Below, piece by piece: positions 35,975-44,020 of a DNA stretch of 64,000 nucleotides. Source of the DNA: Acholeplasmataceae bacterium (lineage in GTDB: Bacteria; Bacillota_I; Bacilli_A; Acholeplasmatales; Acholeplasmataceae); assembly GCA_021108415.1 (NCBI GenBank), contig JAIOQX010000003.1, positions 409,462-473,461 of the forward strand. Reading direction: 5' to 3'. A program made the position numbers and the translations under genes. The notes under the pieces were generated by a model. The model had not been told where the DNA came from and ran no database searches. It worked only from the letters and a program-made list of their open reading frames with translations. Each line of letters starts with the position of its first letter. The first letter of the stretch is position 1.

Positions 35975-37615
35975 ATGAAATTTATCATAAATGAAAAAGA
36001 ATATGAATATAAACAACCTAAAGTTTTAAAACAAATCGCAAAAGAATTAAAGATTGAAAGTCCACTTGCAGCATTGGTTAATAAGAGATTAAGAGAACTT
36101 AATTATATACCGCAAGTAGATGCAGAAATTGAGTTTTTATCTTATACAAATGCAGATGCAATCAAAATATATGAATCAACATTAAGATATGTGATTGCAA
36201 TGGCAGTGCATAGACTATATCCATCTGCCAAAATTAGATTTAACTATAGTGTTTCTAGGTCTATATTGGCAGTATTTGATGATTTTGATCATGTCTTAAA
36301 TCAAAGTATATTAAATGAGATTGAAGCTGAAGTTAAAAAAATAATTTCAAGCAATTTCTTAATTGAAAGAAAGCGCATTTCAATCGATGAAGCCATTAAT
36401 CTTTATCACAAATTAAAGATGCCTGATAAAGAAGAAGTTTTAAAGTATCGTGATGAAAATTATGTAAACTTATATGAATGTAATATGTATTTAAACTACA
36501 TGTTTGGCTACATGCTTCCATCTACAGGATATTTAAAAGAGTTTAATTTGATCTTATATCATCCAGGTTTTATGATTCAATATCCAAGAGCTGAAATGGA
36601 TGGAAAAATTCCTGAATTTAAAGATGAACCTAATTTTGGTAAAGCACTAAAAGAAATTACAAAATGGGGAAGAATCATTCAAGGAAATACAATTCCAAAA
36701 ATGAATGAATATGCAAAAGATTATACAACAAGCGTTGAGTTTGTGAACATGTGTGAAACGAAGCATAATCATCAATTAAATGAGCTTGGTGACTTAATTG
36801 AAAGTAATATGGACACAATTAGATTAATTGGTATTGCTGGGCCATCTTCATCGGGTAAGACAACCTTTTCTAATCGTTTAAGAATTGAATTAATGACCAG
36901 AGGACTTCGTCCTGTAATGATTAGTATTGATGACTATTATTTTGGAAAAGCACTAGCACCTAAAAATCCTGATGGTACTCCAGATTTAGAACATGTTGAT
37001 GCACTTGATGTCAAACAGTTTAATGAGGATATGCTTCAATTGATACAAGGTGAGGCAGTTACTTTACCACATTTTAATTTTACAACAGGAAAAAGAGAAA
37101 AAGGTAAAACCATTAAGATTTCACAAAACTCTCCAATCATCATTGAAGGTATACATGCTTTAAATGAAAAGATGACAAAATCTATTCCTAAATATCAAAA
37201 GTTTAATATATATATTGCGCCAACAACACAGTTACATATTGACAATCACAATCCAATCTCAATAACAGAAATTAGATTGTTACGACGCATCGTAAGGGAT
37301 CAAAAATATAGAAACTCATCTGCAGTAGATACTATGGATATGTGGCCAAGTGTAAGACGTGGTGAGTTTAGATGGATTTATCCAACACAAAGAGAGGCAA
37401 ACTACGTATTTAATTCAGAACTTACTTATGAGCTTGCAGTTTTAAAAAAACATGCTGTTGCTCAACTTAGAGCAATTCCAAAAGAAAACAGACATTTTAT
37501 TACCGCAAATAGAATTTTAAAATTTTTGAAATACTTTAAAGATATCGATGATGATATCGTTCCATGTAATTCTTTATTAAGAGAGTTTATTGGAGGCAGT
37601 AGTTTTAGCCACTAG
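35975..37615 (+). CDS. TGS-domain uridine kinase-like nucleoside kinase
   Basis: 546 residues. N-terminal TGS-like domain (about 1-58) and a threonyl-tRNA-synthetase-like second domain (about 60-200), then a uridine kinase/phosphoribulokinase-type P-loop domain with Walker A GIAGPSSSGKTTFSNRL (near 288), DDYYFGK, EHVDALD, and IIEGIHALN. This fusion is a known family annotated as nucleoside kinase; whether the ThrRS-like part binds RNA is unclear. GGGAG is six bases before the ATG; it lies 11 bases after parC. Confidence 0.85.
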   Translation: MKFIINEKEYEYKQPKVLKQIAKELKIESPLAALVNKRLRELNYIPQVDAEIEFLSYTNADAIKIYESTLRYVIAMAVHRLYPSAKIRFNYSVSRSILAVFDDFDHVLNQSILNEIEAEVKKIISSNFLIERKRISIDEAINLYHKLKMPDKEEVLKYRDENYVNLYECNMYLNYMFGYMLPSTGYLKEFNLILYHPGFMIQYPRAEMDGKIPEFKDEPNFGKALKEITKWGRIIQGNTIPKMNEYAKDYTTSVEFVNMCETKHNHQLNELGDLIESNMDTIRLIGIAGPSSSGKTTFSNRLRIELMTRGLRPVMISIDDYYFGKALAPKNPDGTPDLEHVDALDVKQFNEDMLQLIQGEAVTLPHFNFTTGKREKGKTIKISQNSPIIIEGIHALNEKMTKSIPKYQKFNIYIAPTTQLHIDNHNPISITEIRLLRRIVRDQKYRNSSAVDTMDMWPSVRRGEFRWIYPTQREANYVFNSELTYELAVLKKHAVAQLRAIPKENRHFITANRILKFLKYFKDIDDDIVPCNSLLREFIGGSSFSH

Positions 37616-37626
37616 AAAGGGTTTAT

Positions 37627-38673
37627 ATGAAAGCTTTAGCAAATATAGGACGCATTCAAATCTCAAATGAAGTCATGTTACTTTTATTATCTTTATACGA
37701 GTCAAAAGGTAAATCATTTTATTATGATGATCTTTTTAGTCGTGATGTTCAAGCATTTGAGAAAAAAACAATGGAAATTAATTTAATATCTATTGCAAAG
37801 CATTTAGATCTTAGCTTGAGTGAAGCTAGAATTAAACTTTTTGCTAAAAAGAAAATGGTTCCTAGAACAAAAGATGAACACTTGTTAGCAAATATAAGAA
37901 TTGCTTTATTACAACTACAGTCAAATCCAGATGAATTTGAATTATTAGTCAATGAAATCTATAATCTTGCTAAACTTATTTCAAAAGATTATGAACCCAT
38001 TACTTTTAATACATATGATAAATTAGAAGATGGCTTATTAAAGAGCAAAAAAGCATCAAAAAGAGAAGATCTAGAACAATTATTAATATTGTTCGAGAAA
38101 AGTCTAAGATCGAAAAAGCATGAATTGACGCAGTTAATATCTAATTTTTATGTAGATTTTTTAAATATGAACATATTTAGCAAACATAACGATAAGATTG
38201 GTATGATTGTATTATATGCACTTTGTCTTAAACACTTTAATGTTTTCAAATACGTTAGTTTTTACAAATATTTTTTATCAGTAAAACAAACATGGGACCA
38301 AGCATTAATTACTGCTAATTACTACTGGTCAAGTGGATTTGCTCAAACTGATATGCTCAATCGATTATTTGTTGATTTATTAATCAAAGCCTATGAAGAA
38401 GTAGATACGATGAGTCATGAATATGAATTTGAAAAAAACTTAAATAAATCTGACAATATCGAAAACAGTATATTAAAATTGACTGAGATTTTTACAAAAG
38501 AAGATTTAAGAAAAAGACACCCTAATGTGAGTGATGCAACAATAGATCGAACATTAAAACGACTAAAGGATGAGCATAAAATTGTTCCCCTAGGTAGAGG
38601 TAGAGGTTCAAAATGGCAACGCATCATTAAAGGAAATAAAAAAGCATTAGTTGAACAACTAACCCTATTTTAA
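37627..38673 (+). CDS. Unknown protein with Fic-like C-terminal winged helix
   Basis: 348 residues, soluble and helical. The C-terminal 60 residues (FTKEDLRKRHPNVSDATIDRTLKRLKDEHKIVPLGRGRGSKWQRI) read as a winged helix of the kind found at the end of Fic-family proteins. The catalytic Fic motif HPFxxGNGR is absent, so AMP transfer is not expected. The N-terminal part starts like a Fic-N-type region, but this is weak. AGAAAGGG precedes the ATG; 11 bases after the kinase gene. A DNA-binding regulator is the simplest reading. Confidence 0.6.
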   Translation: MKALANIGRIQISNEVMLLLLSLYESKGKSFYYDDLFSRDVQAFEKKTMEINLISIAKHLDLSLSEARIKLFAKKKMVPRTKDEHLLANIRIALLQLQSNPDEFELLVNEIYNLAKLISKDYEPITFNTYDKLEDGLLKSKKASKREDLEQLLILFEKSLRSKKHELTQLISNFYVDFLNMNIFSKHNDKIGMIVLYALCLKHFNVFKYVSFYKYFLSVKQTWDQALITANYYWSSGFAQTDMLNRLFVDLLIKAYEEVDTMSHEYEFEKNLNKSDNIENSILKLTEIFTKEDLRKRHPNVSDATIDRTLKRLKDEHKIVPLGRGRGSKWQRIIKGNKKALVEQLTLF

Positions 38674-38678
38674 TAGAT

Positions 38679-38707
38679 AAGACTTGATTTTTATCAAGTC
38701 TTTTTTT
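38679..38707 (+). terminator. Terminator of the parE-parC operon
   Basis: AAGACTTGAT / ATCAAGTCTT, 4-base loop, seven T. Confidence 0.88.
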
Positions 38708-38769
38708 ATATTATTATGAAAATATATGTTAAATTATTGCAAATACTAAACTATTTAATAAAAATAAGA

Positions 38770-38775
38770 TATAAT
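38770..38775 (+). promoter_or_regulatory. -10 box of the EF-Ts paralogue
   Basis: TATAAT 28 bases before the ATG at 38803; no convincing -35 box. Confidence 0.5.
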
Positions 38776-38802
38776 AGTTATGGAAAGTTTGAGGATATAA
38801 AA

Positions 38803-39654
38803 ATGGATATAAAACTATTAAAAAAATTAAGAGAACAAACGGGTGCAGGTATGCTTGAATGCAAAGGTGCACTAGAAAAATTTAATGATGATTATGATCA
38901 AGCGCTAGCGCATATAAATGCATCAGTTAATCAGGCATCTGAATCAAATAGAGTCGCATCCAAAGGGATGTGTAGATTAGAGATTAAAGGTAATCAAGCA
39001 CTCCTATTTGAAGTCAATGCTGAGACTGATTTTGTAGTAAAAAATGAACATTTTCTTACATTAGTTGATCAACTTGCAACACACTTAATTGATACAAATG
39101 CTGCAAATGCACACCAAGCTTTAAAGACGACATTAAATGGTATAAGTGTTGATGAGATTATCAAACAAAAACGTATGATTATTAGTGAAAACGTCTATTT
39201 AAGACGCTTGTATAGAGTAGAAAAGCAAGAAACACAAGGTTTTGGTTCATATACACATAATCAAGGCAGTGTAGCAAGTCTTGTAATAACCGATCAAATC
39301 AATGATAAAATAGCAAATGATATTGCAATGCAAATCACTGCAGCATCTGCAATATATTTATCTATTGATCATATAGATCTAGACACTATAAATTACGAAA
39401 AATTTATGTATGAAAAAGAACATAAAACCTTTGATGAAATAACTTTTATGGAAAACTTAAAATCGAAAACACTTTTGTCTCAACCATATATTAAAAATCC
39501 AGAGATAACAGTTGAAACATATTTAAATCAAAATCAAATAAAAGTAGTTGATTTTTATCGATTTGAACTCGGTCAAGGTATAGATAATAAATTAAATTGT
39601 AGACTAGATATTGATTGCGATAATTCTAAAATCACTGTAACACCAATATATTAA
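38803..39654 (+). CDS. EF-Ts-like protein, stand-alone divergent copy
   Basis: About 283 residues, the length of EF-Ts. N-terminal UBA-like domain and Tu-contact motif are kept: LKKLREQTGAGMLECKGALEKFNDDYDQA; the core signature reads NAETDFVVKNEHF (family NCETDFVAKN). The remainder is poorly conserved and the usual KAAKKA-G-R stretch is replaced by ESNRVASKGM. Ordinary tsf follows rpsB; here it has its own promoter and terminator, away from rpsB, so it is probably a second copy, although a moved sole copy cannot be excluded. ATG 38803 gives the family N-terminus; the longer frame starts inside the promoter region. Confidence 0.8.
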   Translation: MDIKLLKKLREQTGAGMLECKGALEKFNDDYDQALAHINASVNQASESNRVASKGMCRLEIKGNQALLFEVNAETDFVVKNEHFLTLVDQLATHLIDTNAANAHQALKTTLNGISVDEIIKQKRMIISENVYLRRLYRVEKQETQGFGSYTHNQGSVASLVITDQINDKIANDIAMQITAASAIYLSIDHIDLDTINYEKFMYEKEHKTFDEITFMENLKSKTLLSQPYIKNPEITVETYLNQNQIKVVDFYRFELGQGIDNKLNCRLDIDCDNSKITVTPIY

Positions 39655-39659
39655 ATAAA

Positions 39660-39698
39660 AAAGCCCTATTTTATCAAAAATAGAGCTTTATTTTTTTT
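39660..39698 (+). terminator. Bidirectional terminator between the EF-Ts paralogue and tetR
   Basis: AAAGCCCTATTTT / AAAAATAGAGCTTT with one mismatch and a 3-base loop; T-run on plus (39690-39698) and on minus. Confidence 0.82.
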
Positions 39699-40302
39699 AC
39701 TTAAACATACCACGATCTAAGATTTTCATAACCTCATCACATAAATTATCTAATTCTTTTTCAGTAAGTGTTTCTTTAAACAAAACTTGTAACCCAACAA
39801 AGTTAGAAATACCCATTAAGATATAAGATAAGGTTTCTAGATCAACATCATCTCTAACTTCATTTGTACTTACAGAAATACCAAGTTGTCTCACATAGTC
39901 TTTACTAAAAGTTTCATAATATTCTTTAAATAGATGTTTATCTACAAACATAGATTCCCAAATAATTCGATACGCAAGCGGATCATCCCATGCAAATTTT
40001 AAGAATGCTCTTAACCCTAGGCGTTCTTTTTCATATCTTGTATGTGCTTGAGCCAATGCCTCACTAATTTTTTTTCTAATTAATTTTCTATATTTTGCAA
40101 GTATATATGAATATAAAGCGTATTTATCATCAAAATACAAATAAAAAGTTCCAGTAGCAATACCAGATTTGTGAATGATCTCATTGATAGAAGTTGCTTG
40201 ATATCCTTTTTTAGAAAACAATTTTTTTGCAGTTTCAATGATTTGATCAAATGTTTTTTGACCGTCACTTCTTTTAGGAAGTCTGAAATTTGTTGGATTC
40301 AT
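39697..40302 (-). CDS. TetR family transcriptional regulator
   Basis: About 201 residues. N-terminal helix-turn-helix: FDQIIETAKKLFSKKGYQATSINEIIHKSGIATGTFYLYFDDKYALYSYI (about 17-65), the diagnostic TetR pattern; the remaining 140 residues form the helical ligand domain (DVDLETLSYILMGISNFVGLQVLF). ATG 40302 is used, with AGGTGA 4-6 bases upstream. Divergent from the maoC-acd-etf operon and next to inverted repeats shared by two operons, so it is very likely their repressor, with an acyl-CoA or fatty acid as ligand (inferred, as for FadR-type TetR proteins of Bacillus). Confidence 0.93.
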   Translation of the reverse strand: MNPTNFRLPKRSDGQKTFDQIIETAKKLFSKKGYQATSINEIIHKSGIATGTFYLYFDDKYALYSYILAKYRKLIRKKISEALAQAHTRYEKERLGLRAFLKFAWDDPLAYRIIWESMFVDKHLFKEYYETFSKDYVRQLGISVSTNEVRDDVDLETLSYILMGISNFVGLQVLFKETLTEKELDNLCDEVMKILDRGMFK

Positions 40303-40318
40303 GTTATCACCTAAATAC

Positions 40319-40347
40319 ATATTAACTTAAAAGTCATAAAAAAACAA
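40319..40347 (-). promoter_or_regulatory. Promoter of tetR
   Basis: Minus-strand TTGTTT (40342-40347), 17-base spacer, TAATAT (40319-40324), about 17 bases before the tetR start. It lies back to back with the maoC promoter. Confidence 0.5.
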
Positions 40348-40368
40348 TGTAAAAAAAATAATTATGTA

Positions 40369-40397
40369 TTGACAAACTTATAAAAATGGACTATGAT
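40369..40397 (+). promoter_or_regulatory. Promoter of maoC-acd-etfB-etfA
   Basis: TTGACA (40369-40374), 17-base spacer, TATGAT (40392-40397): near-consensus. Confidence 0.85.
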
Positions 40398-40407
40398 ATA
40401 AGTAAAC

Positions 40408-40423
40408 ATGAACATTTATTCAT
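40408..40423 (+). promoter_or_regulatory. Putative TetR operator ATGAA-N6-TTCAT, site 1
   Basis: Inverted repeat ATGAA-CATTTA-TTCAT, 10 bases after the -10 box, so over the transcription start. The same repeat occurs at the thiolase operon promoter with the same geometry. Confidence 0.7.
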
Positions 40424-40458
40424 ATTAGAATTGAATAGACAGAAAGAAGGAAGTCATA

Positions 40459-40875
40459 ATGATCGGGAAAACGATTAAAGAACTTCGCATTGGTGATGCT
40501 GCCTTTTTTGAAAAGACCATCACGGATGCGGATGTAATTTTATTTGCGGGTGTAACTGGAGACATGAATCCAGTACACATTGATGAAGTTTATGCGAAAA
40601 ATTCAATATTTAAAAATCGCATATGTCATGGAGGGTTAGTTTCTGCTTTATTTTCAACAGTTTTGGGCACTACACTACCAGGAAACGGAACTATATATCT
40701 AGGTCAAAACTCTAAATTTATAAAACCAGTATTTCTACATGATACGATTAAAGCAATGGTAGAAGTTGTTGAAATCATAGAAAGTAAAAACCGTGTTATC
40801 TTAAAAACTACTGCTACAAATCAACATAATGAAGTAGTTATTATAGGTGAAGCAACGGTTATGCCTCCAAGATGA
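40459..40875 (+). CDS. MaoC-like (R)-specific enoyl-CoA hydratase
   Basis: 138 residues, PhaJ-like size. Hot-dog fold hydratase; the motif AGVTGDMNPVHIDEVYA (near 31-46) holds the catalytic Asp and His, followed by RICHGGLVSALFS. Converts crotonyl-CoA and (R)-3-hydroxybutyryl-CoA into one another. R-stereochemistry matches an SDR-type reductase in the second operon. GAAGGAAG stands 8 bases before the ATG. First gene of a tightly packed operon; ATGA overlap with the next gene. Confidence 0.9.
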   Translation: MIGKTIKELRIGDAAFFEKTITDADVILFAGVTGDMNPVHIDEVYAKNSIFKNRICHGGLVSALFSTVLGTTLPGNGTIYLGQNSKFIKPVFLHDTIKAMVEVVEIIESKNRVILKTTATNQHNEVVIIGEATVMPPR

Positions 40876-41993
40876 GAATAGATCTATTAAATGACATGGT
40901 CCAAGAGTTTAGTCAAACTTATGTGAAACCTTTGGCTCAAACGATTGATGAAGAAGAAAGATTTCCAAGTGAAACTGTTGAACTGCTAGGAAAATATGGA
41001 CTTCTTGGATTACCATTTCCAAAAGAATTTGATGGAGTTGGTGCTGATACGAAAGCATATATTGATACTGTTAGAACGATATCTAAAGATTGTGCAACAA
41101 CAGGTGTAATCATCTCTGCACATACATCACTTTGCAGTGCACCGATATTTATGTTTGGTTCCAAAGAACAAAAAGATAAATATTTAACAAAACTTAATAA
41201 GGGTGAATACTTAGGTGCTTTTGGATTAACTGAACCTAGTGCAGGTACAGATGCATCGCAACAACAAACAAAAGCTGTTCTCTTTAACGATTACTATGAG
41301 ATTACAGGATCTAAAATATTTATTACAAATGCTGGTTATGCAGATGTGTATGTTATATTTGCGATGACACAACCAGAGTTAGGCCTAAAAGGTATTTCAG
41401 CGTTTATCGTTGATAAAGATACTAAAGGTTTTACAGTGGGCCCTAAAGAGAAAAAAATGGGTATAAAAGGATCATCTACATGTGAATTGATCTTCCAAAA
41501 AGCAAGAGTACCTAAAGAAAATCTTTTAGGTCAAGAAGGACAAGGATTCAAAATTGCAATGCAAACATTAGATGGTGGTAGAATTGGTATTGCGGCTCAA
41601 GCACTAGGCATAGCAGAAGGTGCTTTTGAAAGAGCTGTAGCATATGTAAAAACAAGAACGCAATTTGGAAAACCTATTTCTAAATTTCAGAATACTCAAT
41701 TTGTAATCGCGGATTTAAAAACTCAAATAGAAGCAGCAAGAGGACTTCTTTATCAAGCAGTTGCTGATAAAGATGAAAACAGAAATTATACCGTATCAGC
41801 TGCTATGGCTAAGCTTTATTGTTCTAAAGTAGCTGTAGAAGTGTCTGATAAGGCTATACAATTAATGGGTGGTTATGGATATATCCGCGATTATGAAATT
41901 GAAAGATATTTAAGAGATGCAAAAATTACAGAAATTTATGAAGGCACATCAGAAGTACAACGTATGGTTATTGCTGGAAAGGTGTTAAGTTAA
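40872..41993 (+). CDS. Acyl-CoA dehydrogenase (short-chain/butyryl-CoA type)
   Basis: 373 residues. FAD enzyme. Signatures: GAFGLTEPSAGTDASQQQT (near 116), KIFITNAGYADVYVIFA (near 148), GQEGQGFKIAMQTLDGGRIGIAAQALG (near 225), QLMGGYGYIRDYEIERYLRDAKI and the catalytic Glu in IYEGTSEVQRM (near 361). Overall sequence pattern is closest to butyryl-CoA dehydrogenases. Electrons go to, or come from, the EtfAB pair encoded next. Overlaps maoC by 4 bases and touches etfB. Confidence 0.95.
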   Translation: MRIDLLNDMVQEFSQTYVKPLAQTIDEEERFPSETVELLGKYGLLGLPFPKEFDGVGADTKAYIDTVRTISKDCATTGVIISAHTSLCSAPIFMFGSKEQKDKYLTKLNKGEYLGAFGLTEPSAGTDASQQQTKAVLFNDYYEITGSKIFITNAGYADVYVIFAMTQPELGLKGISAFIVDKDTKGFTVGPKEKKMGIKGSSTCELIFQKARVPKENLLGQEGQGFKIAMQTLDGGRIGIAAQALGIAEGAFERAVAYVKTRTQFGKPISKFQNTQFVIADLKTQIEAARGLLYQAVADKDENRNYTVSAAMAKLYCSKVAVEVSDKAIQLMGGYGYIRDYEIERYLRDAKITEIYEGTSEVQRMVIAGKVLS

Positions 41994-42782
41994 ATGAATA
42001 TTATCGTCTTAGTTAAACAAGTACCAGATACTACAGAAATAAAAATTGACAAAGTTACAAATACACTGATTCGTACAGGTGTAAAAAACATTATTAATCC
42101 AGATGATCTTGCAGGTGTTGAAGTTGCATTAAGCTTAAAAGAAGCATATGGCGGCTCTGTAACAACAGTTACGATGGGACCACCACATGCAGAAAATATG
42201 ATTACAACTTTATATGCAAGAGGTATTGATAACGCTTATTTGTTAACAGATAGAAAATTTGCAGGTTCTGACACATGGGCTACATCAAAGATATTATCTA
42301 CGTTTATTAAAACACTTGATTATGATTTAATTATTGCTGGATATCAAGCAATTGATGGAGATACAGCACAAGTTGGACCACAAATTGCAGAGTTTTTGAA
42401 TATTGATCAAGTCACACACATTCATAAAATTAATGAAGTTAAAAAAGATACAATTTTTCTAGAGAAATCTTTTGAAGATGAAACACATGTGATCTCTGCT
42501 AAGTTTCCGTTATTAATTTCTACCATTAGATCGATGAATCAACCAAGACTTATGAATGCATTTGACATTTGGGATTCATTTGATAAAAAAATAAATATTG
42601 TTACATTTGAAGATTTAGATTTAGATCAAAAAGATATTGGATTAACAGGCTCTCCTACAAGAGTTAAAAAAACTTATACAAAACCTGTCATGCAAAAATC
42701 ACCTAAAGAAGTTTTAGAGCCTGAAGAAGCTGCTAAAAAAATAGCTCGTCTTATTTATCCATATATGGAGGTAGCAAAATGA
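41994..42782 (+). CDS. etfB: Electron transfer flavoprotein beta subunit
   Basis: 262 residues. MNIIVLVKQVPDTTEIKID, the loop GPPHAENMITTLYARGID, AGYQAIDGDTAQVGPQIAEFL and the LPLLLST-type strand (FPLLISTIRSMNQPRLMNAFDI) identify EtfB of the Firmicutes type that pairs with butyryl-CoA dehydrogenase. Starts directly after the dehydrogenase stop, so translation is coupled. Whether this Etf bifurcates electrons cannot be read from the motifs I can see. Confidence 0.95.
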   Translation: MNIIVLVKQVPDTTEIKIDKVTNTLIRTGVKNIINPDDLAGVEVALSLKEAYGGSVTTVTMGPPHAENMITTLYARGIDNAYLLTDRKFAGSDTWATSKILSTFIKTLDYDLIIAGYQAIDGDTAQVGPQIAEFLNIDQVTHIHKINEVKKDTIFLEKSFEDETHVISAKFPLLISTIRSMNQPRLMNAFDIWDSFDKKINIVTFEDLDLDQKDIGLTGSPTRVKKTYTKPVMQKSPKEVLEPEEAAKKIARLIYPYMEVAK

Positions 42783-43771
42783 AGTCAGTTGCAATATTTA
42801 TTGAAAGAAGACATCAAAAATTAAGTTCAGTAGGATTAGAATTATTATCTGAAACTAAAAGATTATTAAAAGATACGAATCATCAGATCGTTGCTTTATA
42901 TCTTACAGAAAAATCAAATACTGATGATTTAAAAAGATTAGAAACATGCGGTGCTGATCAAATCATCTCTTATGTAAATCCATTATTTGAAACATATGAT
43001 ACAATTGTTTTCACAAAAGCTTTGGAAAACATCATAAAAGCCTATGACTTTGATGTTCTACTTTTAGGATCGACATTGATGGGGCGTGATCTTGGACCTA
43101 GATTATCAGCTAGAGTGCATACAGGTTTAACTGCAGATGCAACTTTACTTGAGTTTGAACAACAAGAAGATCGCTTAAGTCTACTTGCAACAAGACCAGC
43201 ACTTGGTGGAAATTTGTTTGCGACAATTATTTGTCCAGATAACAAGCCTCAAATGGCAACCATTAGACCTGGTGTCTTTAGTATTGAAGCATTTGAATCT
43301 CAAAAAGCTAGTGTGATTAGTTTTGATGAAGCTATCACAGTAAAATCAAATATTAAGATTATATCAAAAAAAGTAAGTGAGACTGCACATGTTGATTTGA
43401 CTAAAGCTAAATTAATCATTGCAGGTGGACGTGGTGTTGCTACAATGTTTCCAACTTTAAAAGAAATTGCTTTATTAACTGGTGGTGAAGTTGCTGCATC
43501 AAGAGCAGTTGTTGATCAAAACATAGAACCAAAAGATCGTTTAGTTGGTCAAACAGGGTCAACTGTTAGACCAAGTGTTTATGTTGCATCAGGTATTAGT
43601 GGTGCAATCCAACATATGAGTGGTATGGATAAATCAGAAATGATTATCGCAATCAATACAGATCCTAATGCATTGATATTTAATGTCGCAGATATCTCTA
43701 TTATTGCAGATGCTCATAAGGTATTACCTCTCTTACAAGAAGAAATTCAACTGATAAAACATCAACTATAA
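42779..43771 (+). CDS. etfA: Electron transfer flavoprotein alpha subunit
   Basis: 330 residues. The C-terminal FAD site is intact: AGGRGVATMFPTLKEIALLTGGEVAASRAVVD (from about 220), GQTGSTVRPSVYVASGISGAIQHMSGM, AINTDPNALIF. N-terminal part is more divergent. ATGA overlap with etfB. Ends the first operon; a terminator follows. Confidence 0.95.
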   Translation: MKSVAIFIERRHQKLSSVGLELLSETKRLLKDTNHQIVALYLTEKSNTDDLKRLETCGADQIISYVNPLFETYDTIVFTKALENIIKAYDFDVLLLGSTLMGRDLGPRLSARVHTGLTADATLLEFEQQEDRLSLLATRPALGGNLFATIICPDNKPQMATIRPGVFSIEAFESQKASVISFDEAITVKSNIKIISKKVSETAHVDLTKAKLIIAGGRGVATMFPTLKEIALLTGGEVAASRAVVDQNIEPKDRLVGQTGSTVRPSVYVASGISGAIQHMSGMDKSEMIIAINTDPNALIFNVADISIIADAHKVLPLLQEEIQLIKHQL

Positions 43772-43773
43772 TG

Positions 43774-43800
43774 AAAAGACAGCAATCGCTGTCTTTTTTT
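43774..43800 (+). terminator. Terminator after etfA
   Basis: AAAAGACAGC / GCTGTCTTTT with loop AATC and a T-run. Confidence 0.88.
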
Positions 43801-43842
43801 GTAACCGTTTTTACTTTTTTAAATAAATCATGCATACAATGA

Positions 43843-43871
43843 TTGACAATCATATTTACATATGATAAGAT
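43843..43871 (+). promoter_or_regulatory. Promoter of the thiolase/Liv operon
   Basis: TTGACA (43843-43848), 17-base spacer, TAAGAT (43866-43871) with TGA directly before it (extended -10). Confidence 0.75.
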
Positions 43872-43882
43872 AAAAGCGTATT

Positions 43883-43898
43883 ATGAATATATGTTCAT
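43883..43898 (+). promoter_or_regulatory. Putative TetR operator ATGAA-N6-TTCAT, site 2
   Basis: Inverted repeat ATGAA-TATATG-TTCAT, 11 bases after the -10 box. Same arms, same spacing and same position relative to the promoter as site 1 at 40408. Confidence 0.7.
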
Positions 43899-43902
43899 AG
43901 TA

Positions 43903-43980
43903 ATAAAACAGGCGATAAATAACTAAAACAACGCAACAAAGGTAAATGTAATATTTACAGTGTGCTGTTTTATGTTTTTT
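43903..43980 (+). ncRNA. Leader element with terminator-like fold before the thiolase gene
   Basis: ATAAAACAG (43903-43911) can pair with CTGTTTTAT (43965-43973), 9 bp, and six T follow (43975-43980). The enclosed 53 bases hold a perfect small hairpin GTAAAT/ATTTAC (43942-43958). It lies inside the 5' leader, 40 bases before the ATG. It could be a conditional terminator or riboswitch-like element; no known class matched. Confidence 0.5.
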
Positions 43981-44020
43981 ATAAATATAATGAAAACGCT
44001 TGTAAAAAAGGAGATTTTTA

